A stretch of DNA of 32,867 bases from an uncultured bacterium. GTDB taxonomy: Bacteria; Actinomycetota; Actinomycetes; S36-B12; CAIYMF01. Position 1 is the stretch's first letter; every line of letters starts with the position of its first letter. The stretch covers positions 1 through 32,867 of the forward strand of contig CAIYMF010000316.1 of the NCBI GenBank assembly GCA_903927265.1. Reading direction: 5' to 3'. Positions 24,508 to 32,867 of the stretch are shown in pieces. The notes under the pieces are model-generated. The model was given only the letters and a program-made list of their open reading frames with translations, made no database searches and was not told the DNA's origin. Position numbers and translations under genes: made by a program.

Positions 24508-25628
24508 TGGCTAACATCGATCCCTACGCAATTCTTGGGGTGGAGCGCGAAGCCACGGCCGAAGAAATCAAGCGGTCGTATCGCAAACTGGCGCGCGAAC
24601 TTCACCCCGACGTCAATCCTGATCCCGAAAGCCAAGAACGGTTCAAGCAGGTGACCGCCGCGTACGAGGTGCTTTCTGACCCGGAGAAGCGCGAGATGTA
24701 CGACCTCGGCATCGATCCGCGTACGGGAGCTGCGGGCAATTTCGGTGCGGGTAACTTCGGTTTCGGCGACTTCATGGACGCCTTTTTCGGCCAGCAGGCC
24801 CGCGGACCACGTTCGCGTATGCGTCGCGGCCAAGACGCGTTGATTCGGTTGACCATCGACCTTGACGAGGCGGCGTTCGGAACTGAGCGCGATATCACTG
24901 TCGACACGGCAGTCGCGTGCACGAGTTGCTCTGGTGCCGGAACGGCGCCTGGTGCCAGCGTTGTCATGTGTCCGATGTGTAAGGGCCGCGGTGAAGTGCA
25001 GTCGGTCCAGCGGTCGTTCCTGGGTCAGGTCATGACCTCGCGGCCCTGCCCGCAATGCCAAGGTTTCGGTTCACTCAACCCCAATCCGTGCGCGGAGTGT
25101 TCCGGTGATGGTCGGGTGCGCACGCGGCGAACGATGACTGTTCGCATTCCCGCAGGTATCGACACCGGTACTCGCATTCAACTCGCAGGTGAAGGTGAAG
25201 TCGGTTCTGGCGGAGGCCCTGCCGGCGATCTCTACGTTGAGATTGTCGAGACTCCGCACCCGGTATTTGAACGCCACGGTGACGATTTGCACTGCAGTGT
25301 CACTCTTCCGATGACTGCGGCGGCACTCGGAACGACGTTGACGCTCGACACCCTCGATGGAGTCGAAGACGTGGTCATTGCCGCGGGCACTCAGTCGGGC
25401 AGCGTCAAAGTACTGCGCGGTAAGGGTGTCCCACACCTGCGCTCGTCGGGTCGCGGTGATTTGCACGTGCATCTCGATGTCACCACGCCCACCAAGCTTG
25501 ATGGTGAGCAGGAAGAGTTGCTTCGCCAACTAGCCGAATTGCGCGGTGAGGAACGCCCAGAGCTCGCCGTCACGACCGATGATCAGGGCTTGTTCTCGCG
25601 CCTGCGCGGAGCATTCGGGTCCAAATGA
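24507..25628 (+). CDS. dnaJ: Chaperone DnaJ (DnaJ2 type)
   Basis: A 373-residue co-chaperone that delivers substrates to DnaK and stimulates its ATPase. The J domain (1-70) has the HPD motif at 33-35, and the Gly/Phe-rich linker runs about 75-95. Four zinc-binding repeats lie about 138-215: [24 protein letters not shown] and CAECSGDG, all intact. The C-terminal substrate-binding domains follow. The position directly after hrcA matches actinobacterial dnaJ2. It overlaps hrcA by one base and rsmE by 4 nt, and is probably controlled by the CIRCE site. Confidence 0.96.
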   Translation: MANIDPYAILGVEREATAEEIKRSYRKLARELHPDVNPDPESQERFKQVTAAYEVLSDPEKREMYDLGIDPRTGAAGNFGAGNFGFGDFMDAFFGQQARGPRSRMRRGQDALIRLTIDLDEAAFGTERDITVDTAVACTSCSGAGTAPGASVVMCPMCKGRGEVQSVQRSFLGQVMTSRPCPQCQGFGSLNPNPCAECSGDGRVRTRRTMTVRIPAGIDTGTRIQLAGEGEVGSGGGPAGDLYVEIVETPHPVFERHGDDLHCSVTLPMTAAALGTTLTLDTLDGVEDVVIAAGTQSGSVKVLRGKGVPHLRSSGRGDLHVHLDVTTPTKLDGEQEELLRQLAELRGEERPELAVTTDDQGLFSRLRGAFGSK

Positions 25629-26380
25629 GTCGCCCAGTTCATCTGGTGCCCACGCCTGTTCTTGAGGCCGTGGGCATCGGTGACACGGTGGTTCTCGACG
25701 GAGCCGAAGGGCGCCACGCCGTAGTGGTGCGCCGACTGCGAGTCGGCGAAGTGATCGATCTGGTCGATGGTGCCGGTGTACGTGCACGTGTGCGCATCAG
25801 TCGCATTGTGGACCCGTCCGCGCTCGAGGCCGACGTGCTCACCATCGTGACTGAACCGGTGCCCGCGCCGCGCATTGTGGTGGTGCAGGCACTTGCCAAA
25901 GGCGACCGCGGCGAGACTGCCGTCGAAACGCTCACCGAAGTGGGCGTCGATGTCATCGTTCCCTGGCAGGCAGCGCGCTGCGTCGTGCAGTGGACGGGCG
26001 GCAAAGGTGCGAGTGGCCTTGCTCGCTGGAGTCGCATCGCTCTGGAATCGGGCAAGCAGTCGCGTCGCGCCCGATTCCCGGAAGTAGGCGCGGTCGCTAG
26101 CACCGATGGGGTACTTGAGTTGATTCATTCGGCGGCAGTCGCACTGGTGCTCGACGAGACAGCAGACCGCGCACTTACTCAGGTCGCCATACCCCCTGAG
26201 GGAGACGTGGTGCTCGTGGTGGGTCCCGAGGGCGGATTCTCAGAAGATGAGAGCGCTGCATTCGAGGCCGCTGGGGCAGTGGCGGTTCGGCTGGGGCCTA
26301 CTGTGCTGCGCACCTCGACGGCTGGCACCGTGGCCGCCGCCGTCATTTTCTCGGCCACATCGCGTTGGCAGGTGCAGTAG
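25625..26380 (+). CDS. rsmE: 16S rRNA (uracil-1498-N3)-methyltransferase RsmE
   Basis: A 251-residue SPOUT-class methyltransferase acting on U1498 of 16S rRNA in assembled 30S subunits. An N-terminal PUA-like domain (1-75) contains [14 protein letters not shown]. The knotted C-terminal domain has [20 protein letters not shown], then the SAM-binding loops [12 protein letters not shown] (near 198-209) and [12 protein letters not shown] (near 224-235). It lies directly after dnaJ with a 4-nt overlap, an order common in actinobacteria. Length is typical. Confidence 0.95.
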   Translation: MSRPVHLVPTPVLEAVGIGDTVVLDGAEGRHAVVVRRLRVGEVIDLVDGAGVRARVRISRIVDPSALEADVLTIVTEPVPAPRIVVVQALAKGDRGETAVETLTEVGVDVIVPWQAARCVVQWTGGKGASGLARWSRIALESGKQSRRARFPEVGAVASTDGVLELIHSAAVALVLDETADRALTQVAIPPEGDVVLVVGPEGGFSEDESAAFEAAGAVAVRLGPTVLRTSTAGTVAAAVIFSATSRWQVQ

Positions 26381-26742
26381 TGTCCGAAGCCGTGGATACC
26401 GTCGTGAACTGCCTGTTCTGCAAGATCGTGGCCGGTGACATCCCCGCTGACATCGTGCGTGATGAACCAGATGTCCTTGCATTTCGTGACATCACACCGC
26501 AGGCGCCGACGCACATCTTGGTGATTCCCAAGGCACATCACCGCGATATTGCGGCACTCGCCGCGGCCGATCCGGCGGGGGCAGCGACCTTGATGGCAGC
26601 GGCGGCCCGGGTGGCGGCCCAGGAAGAACTAGCCGACGGCTTCCGGGTGGTGCTCAACACCGGTTCAGACGGCGGCCAAACCGTGTTTCACGTGCACGCC
26701 CACGTACTGGGTGGACGGCCGCTGGCGTGGCCGCCCGGCTAA
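26380..26742 (+). CDS. HIT family nucleotide-binding protein
   Basis: A 120-residue histidine-triad protein of the HINT branch, expected to hydrolyse adenosine phosphoramidates or related nucleotides. CLFCKIVAGDIPA gives the two zinc-like Cys at the N-terminus. The active-site triad is HVHAHVLGG near the C-terminus. The GTG at 26380 overlaps the rsmE stop (TAGTG) and is preferred. A TTG 15 nt earlier or a GTG at 26404 are alternatives. The substrate is unknown. Confidence 0.9.
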   Translation: MSEAVDTVVNCLFCKIVAGDIPADIVRDEPDVLAFRDITPQAPTHILVIPKAHHRDIAALAAADPAGAATLMAAAARVAAQEELADGFRVVLNTGSDGGQTVFHVHAHVLGGRPLAWPPG

Positions 26743-26751
26743 GCCTGCGCC

Positions 26752-26757
26752 TAGACT
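26752..26757 (+). promoter_or_regulatory. -10 box TAGACT for the phoH-era transcription unit
   Basis: TAGACT ends 9 nt before the ATG at 26767, in the 24-nt gap after the HIT gene. It predicts an almost leaderless phoH mRNA and a separate start for the long phoH to era chain. Confidence 0.5.
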
Positions 26758-26766
26758 GAAACCGAT

Positions 26767-27828
26767 ATGTCCACCCAGGAAGGGATGGCTGGCCCGCAGG
26801 GCCGACCCATGACGAGTTCCGCCGCAGCAGTTCAGTCCACGATCGTGGTGCCGCCCGCTCAGCCGATGGTCTCTGTCGTTGGCAGTGGTGATGAGTTACT
26901 GCGGTCGATTGAGGGGCTCTTTCCTGACATTGACATCTTGGCGCGAGGCAATGAAATCACTCTCTCGGGCCCAGCCGATGAGGTGCGCCTGGTTGAGTTG
27001 CTCATTGGTGAAATGCTGGTCGTCCTGCGTACCGGTCAGGGACTGACCCCCGAAGCAGTTGAGCGCTCGGTGGCGATGTTGCGCGGATCAAGCGACGTGA
27101 GTCCTGCACAGGTACTCACCGCAAACATCCTGACCAGTCGCGGCAAGGCGGTGCGGCCCAAGACGCTCAACCAGAAGCGCTATGTCGATGCCATCGATCA
27201 GCACACCATCGTGTTCGGAATCGGGCCGGCCGGAACAGGTAAGACCTACCTGGCCGTGGCGAAGGCAGTGCAGGCGCTACAGGGCAAGAAAGTCAACCGC
27301 ATTGTGCTCACCCGGCCGGCAGTCGAGGCCGGTGAGCGGCTCGGGTTCCTTCCCGGAACGTTGAGCGAGAAGATCGATCCGTATCTGCGGCCGCTCTACG
27401 ATGCGCTGCACGACATGATCGACCCCGACAAGATTCCTCGTCTCATGGCAAGCGGCACCATCGAAGTGGCGCCGCTTGCCTACATGCGCGGCCGCACTCT
27501 CAACGACGCATTCATCATCCTCGACGAAGCGCAGAACACCTCGCCCGAGCAGATGAAAATGTTCCTGACTCGCCTCGGTTTCGGTTCGACGATGGTGGTC
27601 ACGGGTGATGTCACTCAGGTCGATCTGCCTTCCGGAACGCAGAGCGGTTTGCAGGTGGTGCAGGGCATCCTCGCGGACGTAGACGACGTCACCTTCTGCC
27701 GACTCACGAGCCACGATGTGGTGCGACACCGACTCGTGGGGCGCATCGTCGATGCCTACGCGGCCCATGACGCTGAGCAAGCGGCGGCTGTTGCGCGCGG
27801 CACTTCGCGTCGCCCTGGTCGGCGGTGA
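26767..27828 (+). CDS. phoH: PhoH-like ATPase
   Basis: A 353-residue PhoH-family P-loop ATPase. The N-terminal region (about 50-115) looks like a KH-type RNA-binding segment (VRLVELLIGEMLVVLRTGQGL). The ATPase core has Walker A GPAGTGKT at 153-160 and Walker B AFIILDEAQN near 247-256, followed by GDVTQVDLP. The genes after it, ybeY and era, act in rRNA maturation, and phoH-ybeY adjacency is widely conserved, so an RNA-processing role is likely. ATG 26767 fits the -10 box. ATG 26785, with AGGAAGGG before it, is an alternative. Confidence 0.95.
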   Translation: MSTQEGMAGPQGRPMTSSAAAVQSTIVVPPAQPMVSVVGSGDELLRSIEGLFPDIDILARGNEITLSGPADEVRLVELLIGEMLVVLRTGQGLTPEAVERSVAMLRGSSDVSPAQVLTANILTSRGKAVRPKTLNQKRYVDAIDQHTIVFGIGPAGTGKTYLAVAKAVQALQGKKVNRIVLTRPAVEAGERLGFLPGTLSEKIDPYLRPLYDALHDMIDPDKIPRLMASGTIEVAPLAYMRGRTLNDAFIILDEAQNTSPEQMKMFLTRLGFGSTMVVTGDVTQVDLPSGTQSGLQVVQGILADVDDVTFCRLTSHDVVRHRLVGRIVDAYAAHDAEQAAAVARGTSRRPGRR

Positions 27829-28304
27829 CCGCCATGGGAGTGGGAGTCGTCAATGAGTCGTCAGCCAATGTCGACGTTGAGTCGCTGGTTGCACAGGGAG
27901 AATGGCTGATCGCTGCGCTCGGTCTGAATCCGGAGTGTGAATTGTCAGTGGCGCTGGTCGATGCCGATCGCATGGAGCGGTTACATGTTGAGTGGATGGA
28001 CGAACCAGGCCCGACTGACGTGCTGAGCTTCCCCATGGACGATCTGCGTGCGCCTGAGACTTCGACCGATGACCCTCCGCTCGGTGTGCTCGGCGACGTG
28101 ATCATGTGCCCGGAAGTTGCAGCCGCGCAAGCGCTGACGGCCGGTCATAGCACCGCGTCAGAGTTCGAACTGCTGCTGACGCACGGAGTGCTGCACTTGC
28201 TGGGGCACGATCATGCTGAGCCCGACGAGCATGCTGTGATGTTCGGCCTGCAAGACCAACTGCTGGTGCGGTGGCGTGAACATTCAACGGGGACGGCGAC
28301 ATGA
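27825..28304 (+). CDS. ybeY: Endoribonuclease YbeY
   Basis: A 159-residue metal-dependent RNase for 16S rRNA 3' maturation and ribosome quality control. The zinc motif is HGVLHLLGHDH, with His120, His124 and His130 as ligands. MDEPGPTDVLSFPMDD (about 62-77) is the other family hallmark. The GTG at 27825 overlaps the phoH stop (GTGA). An in-frame ATG at 27834 is possible. It overlaps the CNNM gene by 4 nt. Confidence 0.95.
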   Translation: MTAMGVGVVNESSANVDVESLVAQGEWLIAALGLNPECELSVALVDADRMERLHVEWMDEPGPTDVLSFPMDDLRAPETSTDDPPLGVLGDVIMCPEVAAAQALTAGHSTASEFELLLTHGVLHLLGHDHAEPDEHAVMFGLQDQLLVRWREHSTGTAT

Positions 28305-29596
28305 GTGACTCGGCCATGGCACTTGTGGTAGCTGCGGTGCTTATCATCGTGGCCGGTGTTCTTGCCGCTGTTGAGACGGCTGTGGGGCGTATCTCGCGTA
28401 GTCGGGTCGATGAAATCACCAAAGAGTCGCCGGCACGTGGTGCGCGGTTGAGGCCGATCGTTCAAGATCGTGCGCGTTACGTGAACGTGCTGCTGTTCCT
28501 TCAGTTGGTGTGTTCGACAGTTGCGGTACTCCTCGTCGGTCTGTACTTCTTCACCGTCTGGCACGACCACACATGGAACGCACTCATTGTCGCGGCTCTC
28601 GTCATGGTGGTGGTGGCGTACATCGTGCTCGGTGTAGCCCCGCGCACGCTTGGCCGCCAGTACGCCGAAGGCATTTTGTCGTGGTCCGCCGGACCCACTC
28701 GATTCGTAGCGACCCTGTTGTCGCCTCTTACCCGGTTGCTCATCCTCGTGGGTAATGCAGTGACACCGGGCAAGGGCTACCGCGAGGGCCCCTTTTCTAC
28801 GACCGCCGAACTTCGCGAACTTGTCGATCTCGCCGAGGCCGACATGTTGATCGAAGATGACGAGCGACGCATGATTCACTCGGTGTTCGAACTTGGCGAC
28901 ACGTATGCGCGCGAGGTGATGGTTCCACGCACCGACATGGTGTTCATCGAGTCTGACAAGACGTTGCGTCAAGCGGTGTCGCTGGGATTGCGCTCGGGAT
29001 ACTCGCGTATTCCTGTTGTCGGTAAGGATGTTGACGATGTCGTGGGCGTCGCGTATTTGAAGGACATCGTTCGGCGAGTGTTCGACGACCGTCAGTCGGA
29101 AAACACCATGCCCGTCGGATCACTCATGCGGCAAGCGTTTTTCGTACCCGATTCCAAGCGCGTCGACGTGCTCCTGCGTGAAATGCAAGCTGAGCGTGTG
29201 CACCTCGCGATCGTGGTCGACGAGTACGGCGGAACTGCGGGCATCGTGACGATTGAAGACGTGCTCGAGGAGATTGTCGGCGAGATCGATGACGAGTACG
29301 ACACCGCGGCACCTGAAGTTCAAGCGCTTGACGGCGGTGCTTACTTGGTAAGCGCACGTATGAACGTCGACGATTTCGCCGAACTGTTGCGCATCGAAAT
29401 TGACTCCGATGAAGAAGGAATCGACACCGTCGGTGGCCTGATGGGTAAACGCCTCGGGCGAGTTCCGATTCCAGGAGCCGAGATCGAAATCGAGGGATAC
29501 AACCTGCGTGCCGAACGCACTGAAGGTCGTCGCAATCGATTGGGGCTCGTGCGGGTGGCCCCCGTCGGATCTGACTCGGGAAGCGATGATGACTGA
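28301..29596 (+). CDS. CNNM/CorC family membrane protein with CBS domains
   Basis: A 431-residue protein. The N-terminal CNNM (DUF21) membrane domain (about 1-185) has four hydrophobic segments. A CBS pair (about 205-330) includes [21 protein letters not shown] and the adenosine-binding-type stretch [29 protein letters not shown]. The C-terminal CorC_HlyC domain (about 345-420) ends in [21 protein letters not shown]. Family members are linked to Mg2+ and Co2+ homeostasis; older names include hemolysin-like. Adjacency to ybeY and era is conserved in actinobacteria. It overlaps ybeY by 4 nt and the next gene by 11 nt. Confidence 0.93.
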   Translation: MSDSAMALVVAAVLIIVAGVLAAVETAVGRISRSRVDEITKESPARGARLRPIVQDRARYVNVLLFLQLVCSTVAVLLVGLYFFTVWHDHTWNALIVAALVMVVVAYIVLGVAPRTLGRQYAEGILSWSAGPTRFVATLLSPLTRLLILVGNAVTPGKGYREGPFSTTAELRELVDLAEADMLIEDDERRMIHSVFELGDTYAREVMVPRTDMVFIESDKTLRQAVSLGLRSGYSRIPVVGKDVDDVVGVAYLKDIVRRVFDDRQSENTMPVGSLMRQAFFVPDSKRVDVLLREMQAERVHLAIVVDEYGGTAGIVTIEDVLEEIVGEIDDEYDTAAPEVQALDGGAYLVSARMNVDDFAELLRIEIDSDEEGIDTVGGLMGKRLGRVPIPGAEIEIEGYNLRAERTEGRRNRLGLVRVAPVGSDSGSDDD

Positions 29597-29918
29597 CGCA
29601 GAGGAGGCCAAACTCGTGACGTTGGCGCGCGGTGCGAGGTCGCGTGTGCTCGCCACCGAGGGTGCCGCTGTTCGTGACGATACCGGGCGTACCTATTCCG
29701 CCTCGGTCGTTGAGTTGCCGTCACTGAAGCTGTCGGCCCTCGAACTGGCGGTGGCGGTGGCTGTTTCTTCAGGTGCGCAGAGTATCGAGGCAGCCGTGGT
29801 GTGCGCGCACTCCGCCGAGTTTGTCGGCGTCGATGCGCTGCGCGACCTCGCAGGTGTGGGAGTGCCGATTCTTGTCGTCGACGTGCGCGGTGACGAGATC
29901 GCGCGCAGTCTCACGTGA
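29586..29918 (+). CDS. Cytidine deaminase-like protein lacking the catalytic residues
   Basis: A 110-residue protein that resembles the cytidine deaminase fold, as does Rv2365c in the same place beside era in M. tuberculosis. GAAVRDDTGRTYSASVVELPSLKLSALELAVAVAVSSGA aligns by eye with the GAAL..DGKVYRGCNIENAAY...CAERTAL region of true Cdd. The zinc ligand Cys of the CAE motif is replaced (ALE here), and the second PCGAC motif is absent. Deamination is therefore unlikely; a structural or binding role is more plausible. Start ATG 29586 or 29589 is set by the overlap with the CNNM stop. A longer frame exists upstream but lies inside the CNNM gene. The next gene starts within its stop (GTGA). Confidence 0.72.
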   Translation: MMTDAEEAKLVTLARGARSRVLATEGAAVRDDTGRTYSASVVELPSLKLSALELAVAVAVSSGAQSIEAAVVCAHSAEFVGVDALRDLAGVGVPILVVDVRGDEIARSLT

Positions 29919-30844
29919 CACCCCACGCGACCCATCCGGGGCGGGCGGTCGCCGAGGTGGTGGCCGCCGCCACGCTCTTTGGCACGACAGGTACCGCCGC
30001 GCACTTTGCTCCCGCATCAGCCGCACCCGGGTCCATTGGTGCGGCTCGTGTGGTCATCGGTGGAGCTGGGCTGCTCGCCGTGCTGCCGTGGCTCGATGGA
30101 AACCGTCGCCGCGCGATTGGTCTGTGGCGATCTCCGTGGGGACTGACCGCGGGAGTGATGACCGCGGTCTACCAATTGGCATTCTTCGCGGGCGTGGCGC
30201 GCGCCGGGGTGGCACTCGGTGCGCTCGTGGCTATCGGAAGTGGACCGGTGCTTGTCGGCATCCTGTCGTGGATTGTGCTCAAGGAGCGTCCTCGGCGGGC
30301 GTGGTGGATCTCCACGGCGTTGTGCGTTGCTGGGCTGGTACTCCTCACACTCGATGGCGCCAGTCAGCCGTCTGTCGACCTAGCGGGAGTCGCTCTGGCG
30401 TTCCTCGCTTCATGCGGGTACGCCGTGTACACAGTCGCGGCCAAGCACATGATGAATTCAGGAACTCCCGCTGTTGAAGCGATGGCGTCGGCGTTCTCGC
30501 TCGGGGCGATCCTGCTGCTCCCCGTTCTGCTGTTCACGAAGCCGACGTGGTTAGCCGAGCCCTCAGGCCTCGCGGTCGCGCTGTGGTTGGGTCTGGTGAC
30601 CACGACGTTGGCGTACGTGTTGTTCGGCCGTGGGTTGCGTGTTCTCGACGCCGGGCCGGCGGCGACACTGGTACTCGCTGAGCCAGTCGTGGCGACACTG
30701 CTCGGAGTACTGCTACTCGGTGAGACGATCGGTGTGATGGGTTGGGTGGGAGCCGGACTCGTTGTGATTGGTCTTGGACTGCTCGGAACGACCGCTGTGC
30801 GTCACGGACCTGATGCCGCCATTATCGAGGAGATGCTTCCGTGA
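29915..30844 (+). CDS. EamA/DMT family transporter
   Basis: A 309-residue permease of the drug/metabolite transporter superfamily. It has about ten hydrophobic helices in two EamA repeats, roughly 12-145 and 165-295. The first ends in GSGPVLVGILSWIVLKERP and the second in ATLVLAEPVVATLLGVLLLGET, the usual duplicated motif. The substrate cannot be predicted; members export amino acids, metabolites or drugs. It starts at GTG 29915 inside the preceding stop and ends overlapping era (GTGA). It thus interrupts the usual neighbourhood of the deaminase-like gene and era. Confidence 0.9.
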   Translation: MTPHATHPGRAVAEVVAAATLFGTTGTAAHFAPASAAPGSIGAARVVIGGAGLLAVLPWLDGNRRRAIGLWRSPWGLTAGVMTAVYQLAFFAGVARAGVALGALVAIGSGPVLVGILSWIVLKERPRRAWWISTALCVAGLVLLTLDGASQPSVDLAGVALAFLASCGYAVYTVAAKHMMNSGTPAVEAMASAFSLGAILLLPVLLFTKPTWLAEPSGLAVALWLGLVTTTLAYVLFGRGLRVLDAGPAATLVLAEPVVATLLGVLLLGETIGVMGWVGAGLVVIGLGLLGTTAVRHGPDAAIIEEMLP

Positions 30845-31755
30845 GTGAACATCGTTCGGGCTTCACCTGCTTCATCGGCCGACCGAACGCGGGTAAGTCG
30901 ACGCTCATGAACGCATTGGTGGGCAAAAAGGTTGCGATCACATCGGATAAACCTCAAACGACACGTCACACGATTCGTGGCATTGTGCATCGCCCCGACG
31001 CGCAGTTGATCATCGTTGATACACCCGGTCTGCACAAGCCACGTACGTTGTTGGGTGAACGTCTCAACGATCTCGTGCGCAGTACGTGGGCTGAAGTCGA
31101 TGTCATCGGGTTTTGTCTGGCCGCCGATGAAAAGCCAGGCCCCGGCGATCGGTACATCCTTTCCGAACTTGCAGGCATCAAGCGGCCACTGGTTGGCATC
31201 GTCACCAAACTTGATCTCGTTCAACCCGACCGCGTCGCTCAGGAATTGATGGGCCTTGAGAAAGCCGCGCGTGATGTGGGCGTTGAGTTCGCTGACCTCG
31301 TGCCCGTGTCAGCCGTAAGTAGCGACAACCTTCAGGTGCTGTCGGATGTGCTGGTGTCACATCTTCCTCCCGGCCCTGCGTTATACCCCGCTGGCGACAT
31401 CACCGACGAGCCGGAAGAAACGCTGATCGCTGAACTGATTCGCGAGGCTGCTCTCGATGGAGTGCGTGACGAGTTGCCTCACTCCATCGCAGTGACTATC
31501 GAGGAAATGGGAATGCGTGAAGGGCGTCGCGCTGAGGATCCGCTGCTTGACATCTTCGCGATGATTCACGTCGAGCGTGACAGTCAGAAAGGCATCGTCA
31601 TCGGCCACAAGGGCGAGCGACTCAAATCGGTCGGAATCCGCTCTCGTAAGCAGATCGTGGCGTTGCTCGGAACCCCGGTACATCTTGACCTTCGCGTGCG
31701 CGTCGCCAAGGACTGGCAACGAGATCCCAAGCAGTTGCGTCGACTCGGCTTCTAA
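30841..31755 (+). CDS. era: GTPase Era
   Basis: A 304-residue GTPase that binds the 3' end of 16S rRNA and assists 30S assembly. G1 is GRPNAGKS (13-20), G2 is PQTTRH, and G3 is DTPG. G4 is TKLD rather than NKxD, a change I recall in other actinobacterial Era proteins. The C-terminal KH domain has VIGHKGERLKSVG near 248-260 and closes with VRVAKDWQRDPKQLRRLGF. The GTG start lies inside the transporter stop. Its stop overlaps that of the AI-2E gene on the other strand. recO, which often follows era, is absent here. Confidence 0.97.
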   Translation: MSEHRSGFTCFIGRPNAGKSTLMNALVGKKVAITSDKPQTTRHTIRGIVHRPDAQLIIVDTPGLHKPRTLLGERLNDLVRSTWAEVDVIGFCLAADEKPGPGDRYILSELAGIKRPLVGIVTKLDLVQPDRVAQELMGLEKAARDVGVEFADLVPVSAVSSDNLQVLSDVLVSHLPPGPALYPAGDITDEPEETLIAELIREAALDGVRDELPHSIAVTIEEMGMREGRRAEDPLLDIFAMIHVERDSQKGIVIGHKGERLKSVGIRSRKQIVALLGTPVHLDLRVRVAKDWQRDPKQLRRLGF

Positions 31756-32867
31756 CTTTCGTTTTGGGTGGCCTGCTGCGCGTCAAGTTCGCGTTCGCGC
31801 CGCCACGCTTCGGCGATGACTGCCTCATCATCGAGCGGTAGTGGGTGGGGCAGCGTCGGATCAGTGGCATCATCGCCGTCAAGAGTCGCTTCATGTAACT
31901 CGGGGATGAGTTCGTAGCGTCGACCGTAAGTCTCAATGACTGCCAACACTGCGGCCATAATCGGCATGCCAATGATGGCGCCGATGGGTCCGAAGATGGC
32001 AAGGCCGATGAAGACTGAAGCCAAGGCGACCGCGGGATGCATGTTCATGGTCCATCGGCTGATGCGCGGCATCAGCAGGTAGTTCTCAATTTGCTGGTAC
32101 AGCGTGGCAAAGACGATGATCCAGAGGACATCGACGGTCTGTCCGTCAGCGAGAGAGAACACGGCGGGGATGAGAATGCCGATGTAGGTACCGATCGTGG
32201 GAATGAACTGCGATGTGATACCCGCCAAGATGCCCATCGGAAGCCAGTAGGGCACGCCAATAATGGCGAAGGCAACCGAGTGGGCGATGGCCGACAAGGT
32301 GGCAAGCGCAACCTTCGAGATGACAAAGCCACCGGTCTTTTCAACAGCGATATCCCAGACCGTCATGAAGACCTTTTGCTGTTCGGCCGGAAGCCACGAC
32401 CCGATCGTTCGCCTCATGCGGGCGTTATCGGCCGACAGATAAAACGCGAACACGACCACGGTGACGGCGTCGAAGATGCCACCGACCACACTGCCAAGCA
32501 AGCCGAGCAACCCGCCGGCGAATGAACTCGCCACTTCAGCGATCTTGCCGGGAGTGATGTTCAAGCCCGCGGTGATATCGGCGGGATTGATCGTGGTGCG
32601 GAACGTGGAGTTGATCCAGGTCACTGCCGATGTCACGGCGCTGGGGAGGTTCTCGAGCAGCGCATTGACTTGCTGGGCGAATAGTCCGCCGAAGACGACC
32701 GAGAAAATAAGACTGATAAGGAACAGCAGGACCATCACCAGACCCGTGGCGGCACCCCGTTTCCACCCTCGGGCGGCCAGGCGACGCACGATCGGTTCCA
32801 TGGCGATTGCCCACAGGAACGCCAGCAGCAGGATGAATAGGAAGTGCCCCACGGCGTCGAAGAGCCA
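31752..32867 (-). CDS. AI-2E family transporter (YdiK/PerM-like), partial
   Basis: A polytopic membrane protein of the AI-2E transporter family. Over 370 codons are present; the frame stays open to the right edge, so the start is probably outside the window and the GTG at 32852 need not be the true start. Hydrophobic segments at the N-terminus lead to a soluble amphipathic region and to the family core, including WLPMGILAGITSQFIPTIGTYIGI and LLMPRISRWTMNMHPAVALASVFIG. The C-terminal tail is acidic and hydrophilic. Substrates are uncertain; members have been linked to autoinducer-2 export or Na+/H+ exchange. It converges on era with a 4-nt stop overlap. Confidence 0.9.
   Translation of the reverse strand, partial: WLFDAVGHFLFILLLAFLWAIAMEPIVRRLAARGWKRGAATGLVMVLLFLISLIFSVVFGGLFAQQVNALLENLPSAVTSAVTWINSTFRTTINPADITAGLNITPGKIAEVASSFAGGLLGLLGSVVGGIFDAVTVVVFAFYLSADNARMRRTIGSWLPAEQQKVFMTVWDIAVEKTGGFVISKVALATLSAIAHSVAFAIIGVPYWLPMGILAGITSQFIPTIGTYIGILIPAVFSLADGQTVDVLWIIVFATLYQQIENYLLMPRISRWTMNMHPAVALASVFIGLAIFGPIGAIIGMPIMAAVLAVIETYGRRYELIPELHEATLDGDDATDPTLPHPLPLDDEAVIAEAWRRERELDAQQATQNES

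Noticed and set aside
31198-31212. Loss of the NKxD motif in Era (TKLD instead)
   Set aside because: I recall the same substitution in other actinobacterial Era proteins; all other G motifs and the KH domain are intact, so it is not a sign of decay.
1-32867. CRISPR arrays, tRNA or rRNA genes, and complete insertion sequences or prophage genes
   Set aside because: I read through the gaps for regularly spaced repeats, T-arm GTTCRA motifs and transposase or integrase products and found none; nearly all the sequence is occupied by recognisable core genes.

Overview
The window is a GC-rich, densely coding stretch of chromosome from an actinobacterium, probably class Actinomycetes. The evidence is gene order and sequence character. 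The sets octT-like / degV / comEA / comEC / holA / rpsT and hrcA / dnaJ / rsmE / phoH / ybeY / CNNM / cytidine-deaminase-like / era recall, from memory, the Mycobacterium tuberculosis order around Rv2418c-Rv2412 and Rv2374c-Rv2364c. Many transcription units begin with an actinobacterial TANNNT -10 box only 6 or 9 nt before the start codon, as expected for leaderless mRNAs. Genes commonly overlap by 1-4 nt. The compactness would suit a small-genome aquatic lineage, but that is inference.

Layout. (1) 1-260: non-coding left edge with repeated GGATGTC/GACATCC motifs and a hairpin plus T-run. (2) 261-4189 (+): probable operon of a membrane GGDEF cyclase, a Tat-exported metallophosphoesterase, a small lipoprotein and a multi-pass membrane protein, meeting kup (-) tail to tail. 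(3) 6115-6164: face-to-face promoters for kup and an OctT-like SGNH acyltransferase. (4) 6927-7049: a leaderless leader peptide with three consecutive Leu codons and two hairpins before leuS, a probable leucine attenuator. (5) 9557-15797 (+): degV-plsY, then comEA-comEC-TMEM175-holA, joining DNA uptake, phospholipid synthesis and replication genes. (6) rpsT (-) diverges from lepA-MOSC (+). (7) A lipoprotein gene (-) diverges from a fatty-acyl-CoA ligase (+) followed by hemW; the space between holds a very long perfect hairpin and repeated 12-mers. (8) An RDD membrane protein with a polyproline head (-) diverges from hrcA, which has a near-canonical CIRCE operator; hrcA-dnaJ-rsmE-HIT follow. 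(9) phoH-ybeY-CNNM/CorC-(cytidine-deaminase-like)-EamA-era form one overlapping chain, ending against an AI-2E family permease (-) that runs off the right edge.

Most of the window is housekeeping: translation (leuS, rpsT, lepA, rsmE, ybeY, era), heat shock (hrcA, dnaJ), lipid activation (plsY, fadD), DNA uptake (comEA, comEC). I saw no CRISPR array, tRNA, rRNA, prophage or intact insertion sequence. The strongest non-routine signals are regulatory: the leuS leader, the long hairpin and 12-mers before fadD, the CIRCE site, the left-edge repeats, and the prevalence of leaderless promoters. The least understood gene group is the GGDEF-phosphoesterase-lipoprotein-membrane operon.
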